64,000 nucleotides of DNA from the NCBI GenBank assembly GCA_963789495.1, contig CAWBLP010000021.1, forward strand, positions 1 through 64,000, in the 5' to 3' direction. Each line of letters begins with the position of its first letter. Positions within the stretch are counted from its first letter, which is position 1. The DNA is from CAWBLP01 sp963789495 (GTDB lineage: Bacteria > Pseudomonadota > Alphaproteobacteria > Acetobacterales > Acetobacteraceae). Below, in pieces: positions 25,767 through 33,106 of this stretch. Under the pieces are notes generated by a model. That model was not told the DNA's origin. It did not search any database and worked only from the letters and a program-made list of their open reading frames with translations. The position numbers were made by a program, and so were the translations under genes.

Positions 25767-25982
25767 ATGGCGCAGACCAAGTCAGTCGATGTGCGGACCA
25801 AGACCGCGGACGAGCTCAGCGGAATGCTGCTCGACCTGCGCAAGGAGCAGTTCAACCTGCGCTTTCAGCGTGCGACCCAGGCGGAAGGCACCAGTGTCAG
25901 CCGCATGCGTGAGGTCCGGCGCGACATTGCGCGGGTGAAGACGATCATGTCGGAAAAGCAGCGCTCCGGCGCGGCGAAGTAA
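25767..25982 (+). CDS. rpmC: 50S ribosomal protein L29
   Basis: 71 residues from the ATG at 25767, one base after the rplP stop; an in-frame ATG nine bases earlier overlaps rplP. The core is ADELSGMLLDLRKEQFNLRFQRATQAEGTSVSRMREVRRDIARVKTIM, a two-helix L29. It sits at the tunnel exit next to L23. Confidence 0.95.
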   Translation: MAQTKSVDVRTKTADELSGMLLDLRKEQFNLRFQRATQAEGTSVSRMREVRRDIARVKTIMSEKQRSGAAK

Positions 25983-25997
25983 GGAGAGAGGCGCGAT

Positions 25998-26303
25998 ATG
26001 CCCAAGCGCGTCCTGACCGGACGGGTGACCAGCGACAAGATGGACAAGACCGTTACGGTTTTGGTCGATCGTCGTGTGATGCATCCGCTATACAAGAAGT
26101 TCATTCGCCGCTCGAAGAAGTATGCGGCGCATGACGAAGCGAACACGTGCAAGATCGGCGACGTGGTGCGCATCGAGGAATGCCGGCCGCTCAGCAAGCG
26201 CAAAACCTGGCTGGTGGTCGAGCGCAACGGCCAGCCGCTTGCGGATGCCCCGGTCGGGGGTGCGCCGGGTGCCGGCGCGCAGGCTGAGGGAGTTGCGGCA
26301 TGA
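25998..26303 (+). CDS. rpsQ: 30S ribosomal protein S17 with C-terminal extension
   Basis: 101 residues. The OB-fold core MPKRVLTGRVTSDKMDKTVTVLVDRRVMHPLYKKFIRRSKKYAAHDE and GDVVRIEECRPLSKRKTWLVVER is standard. About 20 residues of Gly/Ala/Pro-rich tail follow, so the protein is longer than the usual 80-87. AAGGAGAG ribosome site upstream. It overlaps rplN by four bases. Confidence 0.96.
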   Translation: MPKRVLTGRVTSDKMDKTVTVLVDRRVMHPLYKKFIRRSKKYAAHDEANTCKIGDVVRIEECRPLSKRKTWLVVERNGQPLADAPVGGAPGAGAQAEGVAA

Positions 26304-26668
26304 TCTCGGTCGAGACCAATCTCGAAGTCGCCGACAACTCCGGTGCGCGCCGCGTGCAGTGCATCAAGGTGTTGGGCGGCTCGAAGCGGAAGACCGCCTC
26401 GGTGGGCGACGTGATCGTCGTCTCCATCAAGGAAGCGATTCCGCGCGGCAAGGTGAAGAAGGGCGACGTGCACCAGGCGGTGATCGTGCGCACCAGCTTC
26501 CCGGTGCGGCGCCAGGACGGCAGCGCGATCCGCTTCGACCGCAATGCGGCGGTGCTGATCAACAAGCAGCAGGAGCCGATCGGCACCCGCATCTTTGGCC
26601 CGGTGGTGCGCGAGCTGCGGGCGCGCCGGTTCATGAAGATCATCTCGCTGGCGCCGGAGGTGCTGTGA
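26300..26668 (+). CDS. rplN: 50S ribosomal protein L14
   Basis: 122 residues, exactly the family length: MISVETNLEVADNSGARRVQCIKVLGGSKRK and GPVVRELRARRFMKIISLAPEVL. L14 is at the subunit interface. First gene of the spc set, but joined to rpsQ by an ATGA overlap, so S10 and spc are read as one unit here. Confidence 0.97.
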   Translation: MISVETNLEVADNSGARRVQCIKVLGGSKRKTASVGDVIVVSIKEAIPRGKVKKGDVHQAVIVRTSFPVRRQDGSAIRFDRNAAVLINKQQEPIGTRIFGPVVRELRARRFMKIISLAPEVL

Positions 26669-26988
26669 TGGCGGCACGCATTCGCAAGGGCGACACGGTC
26701 GTCGTGATCAGCGGTGAGGACAAGGGCAATCGCGGCGAGGTGCTGCGCGTGTTCCCCCGAGCCGATCGCGCGCTGGTACAGGGCGTGAACCTGGCGACGC
26801 GGCACGTGAAGCCACGCGGCATGCAGGAGCCCGGCGGCATTCGCCGGCAGGAGGCGACGATCCACCTGTCGAAGCTGATGCTGGTCGATCCGACGAGCGA
26901 GAAGCCGACCAAGGTCGGATTCCGCATCCTCGATGACGGTCGCAAGGTGCGCGTCGCGAAGGCGACCGGCCAGGCGATCGAGAGCTGA
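26668..26988 (+). CDS. rplX: 50S ribosomal protein L24
   Basis: 106 residues from the ATG at 26668 that overlaps the rplN stop by one base. The KOW motif is IRKGDTVVVISGEDKGNRGEVLRVFP near the N-terminus, followed by GVNLATRHVKPRG. An assembly initiator protein of the 50S subunit. Confidence 0.96.
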   Translation: MAARIRKGDTVVVISGEDKGNRGEVLRVFPRADRALVQGVNLATRHVKPRGMQEPGGIRRQEATIHLSKLMLVDPTSEKPTKVGFRILDDGRKVRVAKATGQAIES

Positions 26989-26998
26989 GGGACAGGTC

Positions 26999-27703
26999 AT
27001 GAGCGGAAGCAAGGGCGCCCCGAAGGGCGGCGCGAGAAACCAGCCCAAGGGTGGTGGCGGCGGTGGCCAGGGTCAGCGCCCGCCCACCCGGCAGGAAGCC
27101 CGCGCGGCACGCCAGGCCGATACCCCGGCCGGCGTCGAGCAGGCATCGGCCTCGCCGGAGGAAATGCCGCGGCTGCACAAGCGGTACAACGACGAAATCC
27201 GCGCCAAGCTGCAGCAGGAGTTCAGCTACGCCAACCCGATGCAGGTGCCGAAGCTGGACAAGATCGTCATCAACATGGGCGTCGGCGAGGCGACCGTGGA
27301 CCAGAAGAAGCTGGACGCCGCGGTGGCGGAACTGACCGCGATCAGCGGCCAGAAGCCGGTGAAGACGGTGGCGAAGAAGGCCATTGCCGGGTTCAAGATC
27401 CGCAAGGGTCTGCCGATCGGCTGCAAGGTCACGCTGCGCAAGGCGCGGATGTATGAGTTCCTGGACCGGCTGGTGACCGTAGCGCTGCCGCGGGTGCGCG
27501 ACTTTCGCGGCATCGGCGGCAAGGGGTTCGACGGGCGCGGCAACTTCGCGATGGGCGTGAAGGAGCAGATCGTGTTCCCGGAGATCAACTACGACCGGGT
27601 GGATGCCGTGCGCGGCATGGACATCCAGTTCGTGACCACCGCGAAAACCGATGCGGAAGCGAAGGCGCTGCTGAAGGCCTTCGAACTGCCGTTCGCCAAC
27701 TGA
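26999..27703 (+). CDS. rplE: 50S ribosomal protein L5 with N-terminal extension
   Basis: 234 residues from the ATG at 26999, which has AGGGACAGG just upstream; usual L5 proteins have about 180. The canonical protein begins near MPRLHKRYNDEIRAKL at residue 56 (position 27164). The first 55 residues are basic and rich in Gly, Gln and Arg with a run of six Gly, and probably disordered. The L5 core is intact, with DKIVINMGVGEATVDQKKL, GQKPVKTVAKKAIAGFKIR and RVRDFRGIGGKGFDGRGNFAMGVKEQIVFPEI. L5 binds 5S rRNA and the P-site tRNA. Initiation at 27164 is possible, but its GGAGG would be only two bases from the ATG. Confidence 0.93.
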   Translation: MSGSKGAPKGGARNQPKGGGGGGQGQRPPTRQEARAARQADTPAGVEQASASPEEMPRLHKRYNDEIRAKLQQEFSYANPMQVPKLDKIVINMGVGEATVDQKKLDAAVAELTAISGQKPVKTVAKKAIAGFKIRKGLPIGCKVTLRKARMYEFLDRLVTVALPRVRDFRGIGGKGFDGRGNFAMGVKEQIVFPEINYDRVDAVRGMDIQFVTTAKTDAEAKALLKAFELPFAN

Positions 27704-27723
27704 GATTTGTGGAAAACTACAGA

Positions 27724-27742
27724 CCCCCGGTCGGGCCGGGGG
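27724..27742 (+). promoter_or_regulatory. Hairpin between rplE and rpsN
   Basis: CCCCCGG and CCGGGGG form a perfect 7-base-pair stem around TCGGG, 20 bases past rplE. No T run follows. In E. coli the spc operon is controlled by S8 at this junction; whether this stem matters for that was not established. Confidence 0.35.
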
Positions 27743-27769
27743 CTGCGGGTTCCGGAGGATAAAGACAGG

Positions 27770-28075
27770 ATGGCCAAGACTTCTCAGGTCAACCGGAACG
27801 CGATGCGGGAACGCATGGCGAAGCGGGACAAGTCGAAGCGCGCCGAACTGAAGGCGATCGTCATGGATCGTACCTTGCCGGTGGAAGACCGCTTCAATGC
27901 CACGCTGAAGCTGGCGGAGCTGCCACGCAATGGAGCCGCGGTGCGGGTGCATCTGCGTTGCGCGCTGACCGGCCGGTCACGCGGCAATTATCGCAAGTTC
28001 AAGCTGTGCCGTATCGCGCTGCGCGATCTGGCGAGTTCCGGGCAGATCCCCGGGATGGTCAAGGCGAGCTGGTAA
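27770..28075 (+). CDS. rpsN: 30S ribosomal protein S14
   Basis: 101 residues from the ATG at 27770 (MAKTSQVNRNAMRERMAKR). It is the long, zinc-free form: the C-terminal part reads RVHLRCALTGRSRGNYRKFKLCRIALRDLASSGQIPGMVKASW and lacks the four-Cys site. Belongs to the 30S head. Confidence 0.96.
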   Translation: MAKTSQVNRNAMRERMAKRDKSKRAELKAIVMDRTLPVEDRFNATLKLAELPRNGAAVRVHLRCALTGRSRGNYRKFKLCRIALRDLASSGQIPGMVKASW

Positions 28076-28087
28076 GGGGCACGGACG

Positions 28088-28486
28088 ATGTCATTATCCG
28101 ATCCCCTGGGGGATATGCTGACCCGTATCCGCAATGCGCAACGCGCGCGGCATACGGTGTGCCTGGCGCCGGCGTCCAAGCTGCGGGCGAATGTGCTGGA
28201 CGTGCTGAAGCGCGAGGGCTTCATCCGCGGCTTTCTGGCCGAGGAACTGCGGCCCGGCGTGGCGCAGCTGCGGATCGAGCTGAAGTACAATGAGGGCGAG
28301 CCGGTCATCAAGGAGATCCACCGGGTCTCCAAGCCAGGCCGGCGCGTCTATTCGAAGATCAAGGAGCTGCCGCGGGTCTATGCCGGCCTCGGCGTCTCCA
28401 TCCTGTCCACGCCGCGTGGCGTGATGAGCGATGCCGAGGCCCGCGCTGCCAATGTTGGCGGCGAAGTCCTCTGCCGCGTGTTCTAA
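28088..28486 (+). CDS. rpsH: 30S ribosomal protein S8
   Basis: 132 residues: SLSDPLGDMLTRIRNAQRARH at the N-terminus and GLGVSILSTPRGVMSDAEARAANVGGEVLCRVF at the C-terminus, the family signature. It binds 16S helix 21 and in E. coli represses the spc operon. Confidence 0.97.
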   Translation: MSLSDPLGDMLTRIRNAQRARHTVCLAPASKLRANVLDVLKREGFIRGFLAEELRPGVAQLRIELKYNEGEPVIKEIHRVSKPGRRVYSKIKELPRVYAGLGVSILSTPRGVMSDAEARAANVGGEVLCRVF

Positions 28487-28497
28487 AGGGTCTGCTG

Positions 28498-29031
28498 ATG
28501 TCACGGGTCGGAAAATATCCGGTCGAGGTTCCGCAGGGCGTTCAGGTCGCCATCGCCGAGGGCGTGTTCACCGCCAAGGGCAAGCTGGGCGAGATGAAGC
28601 TGCCGCTCAGCGACAAGGTCGACACCACGGTGGACGGCAACAAGGTCACGGTGGCGCCGCGCACCGGGGAAGCGGCCTCGCGCATGATGTGGGGCACCAC
28701 CCGCGCGCTGATCGCCAACATGGTGAAGGGCGTTTCCGAGGGCTACACGCGCTCCATGGAGATCTCCGGCACCGGCTACCGCGCCGCGGTGCAGGGCAAG
28801 AACCTGGAGATCAACCTGGGTTACTCGCACCCGATCGTGTATCCGATCCCGGACGGCATCAAGATCACCTGTGAGCGCCCGACCTCGATCAAGGTGGAAG
28901 GCGTGGACAAGCGCCTGGTCGGCCAGGTGGCCTGCGAAATCCGCGCCTATCGCCTGCCGGAGCCCTACAAGGGCAAGGGCGTGCGCTACACGGACGAGGT
29001 CATCCGTCGCAAGGAAGGCAAGAAGAAGTGA
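28498..29031 (+). CDS. rplF: 50S ribosomal protein L6
   Basis: 177 residues opening MSRVGKYPVEVPQGV, with two L6 domains; the second ends EPYKGKGVRYTDEVIRRKEGKKK, the standard signature. It sits near the stalk base and sarcin-ricin loop. The stop overlaps the GTG start of rplR. Confidence 0.97.
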   Translation: MSRVGKYPVEVPQGVQVAIAEGVFTAKGKLGEMKLPLSDKVDTTVDGNKVTVAPRTGEAASRMMWGTTRALIANMVKGVSEGYTRSMEISGTGYRAAVQGKNLEINLGYSHPIVYPIPDGIKITCERPTSIKVEGVDKRLVGQVACEIRAYRLPEPYKGKGVRYTDEVIRRKEGKKK

Positions 29032-29390
29032 GCACGCTGCAGGACCTGCGGGAGCGGCGGCGTCAGCGCCTGCGCTTCCAGTTGCGCCAGAAGTCGAACG
29101 GCCGGCCGCGTCTGTCGGTGTTCCGCTCGGGCAAGCACATCTACGCGCAGGTGATCGACGACGCGCAGGGCCGTACGGTTGCTGCCGCCTCGTCGATCGA
29201 CAAGGCGCTGCGCGAGGGCATGAAGACCGGCGCGGACAAATCGGCCGCAGCGGCAGTCGGCAAGCTGGTGGCGGAGCGGGCGCTGGCCGCCGGCGTCAAG
29301 GAAGTGGTGTTCGATCGCGGGTCGTATCTGTACCACGGCCGGGTCAAGGCACTGGCGGACGCCGCACGCGAGGGCGGGCTGTCGTTTTGA
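29028..29390 (+). CDS. rplR: 50S ribosomal protein L18
   Basis: 120 residues from a GTG start that overlaps the rplF stop (GTGA). Core: RPRLSVFRSGKHIYAQVIDDAQGRTVAAASS and FDRGSYLYHGRVKALADAAREGGLSF. Binds 5S rRNA with L5 and L25. Confidence 0.96.
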   Translation: MSTLQDLRERRRQRLRFQLRQKSNGRPRLSVFRSGKHIYAQVIDDAQGRTVAAASSIDKALREGMKTGADKSAAAAVGKLVAERALAAGVKEVVFDRGSYLYHGRVKALADAAREGGLSF

Positions 29391-29458
29391 TCGTCGCCCC
29401 ATGGCACTGCACCGGCCTGGCGCCGGTTCGGCGGCCGGGGAATGAGGGAATGCACTGA

Positions 29459-30046
29459 ATGGCACGTGAACCAAGGGAAGGCGGTCGGGGTCGCGATCGC
29501 GATCGCGACGCCGATGATGGGCTGATCGACAAGCTGGTCACCATCAACCGCGTCGCCAAGGTGGTGAAGGGCGGCCGGCGGTTCGCCTTCGCGGCCCTGG
29601 TGGTCGTGGGCGACCAGAAGGGCCGCGTCGGCTACGGCGCCGGCAAGGCGCGCGAGGTGCCGGAAGCGATCCGCAAGGCGACCGAGCGGGCCAAGCGCAG
29701 CCTGATCCGGGTGCCGATGAAAGAAGGCCGCACGCTGCATCACGATGTGGAAGGCCGCTTCGGCGCCGGCAACGTGATCCTGCGTTCGGCCACCGCCGGC
29801 ACCGGCATCATCGCCGGTGGCCCGCTGCGCGCGGTGTTCGAGACGCTGGGTATCGGCGACGTGGTCGCCAAGAGCCTGGGCAGCCGCAACCCGCACAACA
29901 TGGTCAAGGCCACGTTCGCGGCACTGCAGAACGTCGCCTCGCCGCGTTCCGTCGCGACCCGACGCGGCAAGAAAGTATCCGAGCTGTTCGCCCGGCGGGA
30001 GACCGCCGCGCCGGCCCCGACGCAGGAGGCAGCCCCCAATGCCTAA
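29459..30046 (+). CDS. rpsE: 30S ribosomal protein S5
   Basis: 195 residues. A charged N-terminal extension (PREGGRGRDRDRDAD) precedes the double-stranded-RNA-binding core DKLVTINRVAKVVKGGRRFAFAALVVVGD and the second domain AGTGIIAGGPLRAVFETLGIGDVVAKSLGS. S5 helps unwind mRNA at entry and maintain accuracy. About 70 bases separate it from rplR; its end overlaps rpmD by 8 bases. Confidence 0.97.
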   Translation: MAREPREGGRGRDRDRDADDGLIDKLVTINRVAKVVKGGRRFAFAALVVVGDQKGRVGYGAGKAREVPEAIRKATERAKRSLIRVPMKEGRTLHHDVEGRFGAGNVILRSATAGTGIIAGGPLRAVFETLGIGDVVAKSLGSRNPHNMVKATFAALQNVASPRSVATRRGKKVSELFARRETAAPAPTQEAAPNA

Positions 30047-30221
30047 GGTGCGCGTCACCCAGACGAGCTCGCCGCTCGGCCGCAAGCCCGGCCAGAAGGA
30101 GACTCTGGTGGGTCTCGGGCTCAACAAGATCCGCCGCACGCGGGAGCTGGACGATACCCCGGCAATCCGCGGCATGATCCGCAAGGTGGCCCACCTGGTG
30201 AAGGTGGAGGAGCTGTCCTGA
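30039..30221 (+). CDS. rpmD: 50S ribosomal protein L30
   Basis: 60 residues from the ATG at 30039, inside the rpsE end, with AGGAGG ten bases upstream. It reads VRVTQTSSPLGRKPGQKETLVGLGLNKIRRTRELDDTPAIRGMIRKVAHLVKVEE, a typical short L30. A REP-like palindrome follows the stop directly. Confidence 0.95.
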   Translation: MPKVRVTQTSSPLGRKPGQKETLVGLGLNKIRRTRELDDTPAIRGMIRKVAHLVKVEELS

Positions 30222-30224
30222 CTG

Positions 30225-30247
30225 ATGGCCGGGTCAGGCCCGGCCAT
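30225..30247. repeat. REP-like palindrome after rpmD
   Basis: Perfect arms ATGGCCGGG and CCCGGCCAT around TCAGG, starting 3 bases past the rpmD stop. Same family as 10016-10063. Transcription must pass through, since rplO follows after about 50 bases. Confidence 0.75.
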
Positions 30248-30300
30248 GACCAATGGAAGGCCGGGCTGATGCCCGGGAACCACGCATGGAGCTCCCACAC

Positions 30301-30789
30301 ATGAAGCTCAACGAACTGCGCGACAACGAGGGCGCGCGCCTGAAGTCCAAGCGACTCGGCCGCGGCATCGGCTCCGGCAAGGGCAAGACCTCCGGCAAGG
30401 GCGTGAAGGGCCAGAAGGCGCGCGAAGGCGTGTCGCTGAACGGGTTCGAAGGCGGCCAGATGCCGATCTATCGGCGCCTGCCGAAGCGCGGCTTCAACAA
30501 CCTGTTCCGCAAAGAATACGCGCCGGTGAATCTGGGCACGCTGGAGGCGGCGATCGCCGCCGGCCGGGTGGACGGCGCCCAGCCGATCACCGAGGAGACG
30601 TTGGCCGCTGCCGGACTGATGCGCGGGCGCGTGGCCGGCGTGCGTCTGCTGGCGAACGGCGAGATCAAGCGGGCGATCACCATCACCGTGTCCGGCGCCT
30701 CCGCGGCGGCGAAGGCGGCGGTGGAGCAGGCCGGCGGCTCGGTGACCACGACGGTGGTGCGGGAAGCCAAGGCCGAACCGGCCGCGTAG
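30301..30789 (+). CDS. rplO: 50S ribosomal protein L15
   Basis: 162 residues from the ATG at 30301 (MKLNELRDNEGARLKSKRLGRGIGSGKGKTSGKGVKGQ), with GGAG upstream. The second half, RGRVAGVRLLANGEIKRAITITVSGASAAAKAAVEQAGGSV, matches L15. A late-assembling 50S protein. Confidence 0.97.
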   Translation: MKLNELRDNEGARLKSKRLGRGIGSGKGKTSGKGVKGQKAREGVSLNGFEGGQMPIYRRLPKRGFNNLFRKEYAPVNLGTLEAAIAAGRVDGAQPITEETLAAAGLMRGRVAGVRLLANGEIKRAITITVSGASAAAKAAVEQAGGSVTTTVVREAKAEPAA

Positions 30790-30811
30790 GTCGAAGCGCC
30801 TCAGGCTGCTG

Positions 30812-30911
30812 TCTCCCCCTCCCCGCGCGGGAGGGAGCTGGGGGAAGGGAGTTTCCCGGGACCGACCCGCGCCGCTCTCCCCAACTCCCTTCCCGCCAGG
30901 CGAGGGGAAGC
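30812..30911. repeat. Imperfect inverted repeat between rplO and secY
   Basis: A left arm (CTCCCCGCGCGGGAGGGAG and following bases, to about 30850) is matched at roughly 80 percent by the reverse complement of 30878-30911. It fills the centre of the 245-base rplO-secY gap, which otherwise shows no gene. Such GGGAGGG/CCCTCCC palindromes are common extragenic repeats. Confidence 0.6.
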
Positions 30912-31034
30912 CGCCTGAACTCAGTCGACTACCCGCCAATGCCATCACGCCTGCATGCCTCCTGCACCCTTCCCGACTCTTGCACCCCTCCCGTCTGCGG
31001 CAGAAAATAGCGCGACCTCACTAAGGACCCGCCC

Positions 31035-32372
31035 ATGGCTTCCGCTGCCGAACAGCTCGCTGCCAATCTCAACCTCGGCGTGCTGTCGAAGGCGACCGAG
31101 CTCAAGAAGCGAATCTGGTTCACCCTGGCCGCGCTGATCGTCTATCGCATCGGCACCTACATCCCGGTCCCCGGGGTCGATGCCAGCGTCATGACGGAGA
31201 TGCTGCAGCAGCACGGTGGCGGCATCCTGGGTATGTTCGACATGTTCACCGGTGGCGCGCTGCGCCGCATGACCGTGTTCGCGCTCAACCTCATGCCGTA
31301 CATCAGCGCCAGCATCATTGTGCAGTTGATGTCGGCCGCCATTCCCTCCCTGGAGCAGCTCAAGAAAGAGGGCGAGCAGGGGCGGAAGAAGATGAACCAG
31401 TACACCCGCTACCTGACGGTGTTCATCGCGATGTTCCAGTCCTACGGCATTGCCGTCGGGCTCGAGAGCATGCATGGCAGTTTCGGCGCCGCGGTGATCG
31501 ATCCGGGCTGGTTCTTCCGCGTGTCCAGCGTGATCACCCTGGTCGGCGGCACCATGTTCCTGATGTGGATCGGCGAGCAGATCACCGCGCGCGGGGTCGG
31601 CAACGGCACCAGCCTGATCATTATGGCCGGCATCGTCGCCAACCTGCCCTCGGCGATGGCCTCGCTGCTGGAACTGGGCCGCACCGGCGCGCTGTCGCCG
31701 TTCTTCATCCTGGCATTCATCGTTCTGGCGGTGGCGACGGTCGCGTTCATCGTGTTCATGGAGCGGGCGCAGCGGCGGATACCCGTGCAATATCCGAAGC
31801 GCCAGGTCGGCAGCCGGATGTTCGGCGGCGACTCGACGCATATGCCGCTGAAGATCAACACCTCCGGCGTCATTCCGCCGATCTTCGCCAGTTCAATCCT
31901 GTTGATCCCGGCGACGGTGGCGGGATTTTCCACCAACGGGCCGCCCTGGCTGCAATGGATCTCGACCCAGTTGTCGCACGGCCAGCCGCTGTACCTGGCG
32001 CTGTACGCCAGCATGATCCTGTTCTTTTCGTATTTTTACACCGCCGTGGTGTTCAACCCGGAGGAGACCGCTGACAACCTGAAGAAATATGGCGGATTCA
32101 TTCCCGGCATCCGTCCCGGCAGCGCCACCGCCGACTATTTCGACCGGGTGCTCACCCGGCTGACCACGGTGGGTGGGCTCTATCTGGTGGCCGTCTGCCT
32201 GCTGCCGGAGGTGCTGATCAGCGACTACGGCCTGCCGTTCTATTTCGGCGGCACCTCGATCCTGATCGTTGTCTCGGTCACCATGGATACGGTGACGCAG
32301 ATCCAGTCCCATCTTCTGGCGCACCAGTATGAAGGGCTGATCAAGAAGTCGCGGGTGCGGGGGAGACGATGA
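31035..32372 (+). CDS. secY: Protein translocase subunit SecY
   Basis: 445 residues with ten predicted membrane helices. The signature ADLALRILHGYP-type shadow frame is ignored; in the true frame the early IPVPGVDASVMTEMLQQ loop, the LMPYISASIIVQLM helix, the ARGVGNGTSLIIMAGIVANLP segment and the KINTSGVIPPIFASSILLIPATV helix are all typical. It is the pore of the SecYEG channel in the inner membrane. Start ATG at 31035. It closes the ribosomal part of the spc set and is followed by adk. Confidence 0.97.
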   Translation: MASAAEQLAANLNLGVLSKATELKKRIWFTLAALIVYRIGTYIPVPGVDASVMTEMLQQHGGGILGMFDMFTGGALRRMTVFALNLMPYISASIIVQLMSAAIPSLEQLKKEGEQGRKKMNQYTRYLTVFIAMFQSYGIAVGLESMHGSFGAAVIDPGWFFRVSSVITLVGGTMFLMWIGEQITARGVGNGTSLIIMAGIVANLPSAMASLLELGRTGALSPFFILAFIVLAVATVAFIVFMERAQRRIPVQYPKRQVGSRMFGGDSTHMPLKINTSGVIPPIFASSILLIPATVAGFSTNGPPWLQWISTQLSHGQPLYLALYASMILFFSYFYTAVVFNPEETADNLKKYGGFIPGIRPGSATADYFDRVLTRLTTVGGLYLVAVCLLPEVLISDYGLPFYFGGTSILIVVSVTMDTVTQIQSHLLAHQYEGLIKKSRVRGRR

Positions 32373-32394
32373 TGGCTGGATCAGGTCCGGCCAC
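32372..32394. repeat. Degenerate REP-like palindrome between secY and adk
   Basis: ATGGCTGGA, TCAGG, TCCGGCCAC: the same layout and central TCAGG as the element at 30225, with several arm changes. It begins at the secY stop. Confidence 0.55.
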
Positions 32395-32433
32395 GACCAG
32401 GGAGAAGGATCGGGTTTCCGCCCGAGGGCACAT

Positions 32434-33096
32434 ATGAAGCTGATACTGCTGGGTCCGCCCGGCGCAGGGAAGGGAACGCAGGCCAAACGGCTGCAGGATC
32501 GCTACGGCATCGCCCAGATCTCCACCGGCGACATGTTGCGCGCCGAGGTGGCGGCCGGCACGCCGGTCGGTCGGGAGGCCAAGGCGGTGATGGAGGCGGG
32601 GCAGCTCGTCTCCGACGATATCCTGGTCCGCATGCTGCGCAGCCGGATCGCCCAGCCGGATTGCGCCAAGGGATTTATCCTGGACGGGTTTCCGCGCACC
32701 GTGCCGCAGGCGCAGGCGCTGGATCGCATGCTGGCGGAGAACGGGCTGCATCTGGATGCGGTGATCGAGCTGCAGGTGAATGACGCGGCCCTGGTGGATC
32801 GCATCGCCGGGCGCTTCACCTGCGCGAAATGCGGCGCCGGTTACCACGACACGTTCCAGCCGCCGCATAAGGCGGGCGTCTGTGATGTCTGCGGCGGCAC
32901 CGAATTCACCCGCCGCGCCGACGACAATCGCGACACGGTGGCGGCGCGGCTGGACGCGTATCACCGGCAGACCGCGCCGATCCTGCCGCATTACGCGGCG
33001 CAGGGGATCCTTCACGCGGTGGACGGCATGGCCGAGATCGACGCGGTGACGCAGCAGCTTTTGGCCACGCTCGATCGGGCCGTGGCGGCCGGCTGA
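32434..33096 (+). CDS. adk: Adenylate kinase
   Basis: 220 residues, the long form. P-loop GPPGAGKGT at residues 7-15, STGDMLRAEV and FILDGFPRT follow. The LID domain carries a four-cysteine zinc site at residues 130, 133, 150 and 153, as in Gram-positive and some alphaproteobacterial enzymes. It converts ATP and AMP to two ADP. The usual neighbour of secY. Confidence 0.96.
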   Translation: MKLILLGPPGAGKGTQAKRLQDRYGIAQISTGDMLRAEVAAGTPVGREAKAVMEAGQLVSDDILVRMLRSRIAQPDCAKGFILDGFPRTVPQAQALDRMLAENGLHLDAVIELQVNDAALVDRIAGRFTCAKCGAGYHDTFQPPHKAGVCDVCGGTEFTRRADDNRDTVAARLDAYHRQTAPILPHYAAQGILHAVDGMAEIDAVTQQLLATLDRAVAAG

Positions 33097-33106
33097 ACGA
33101 TCGGGC

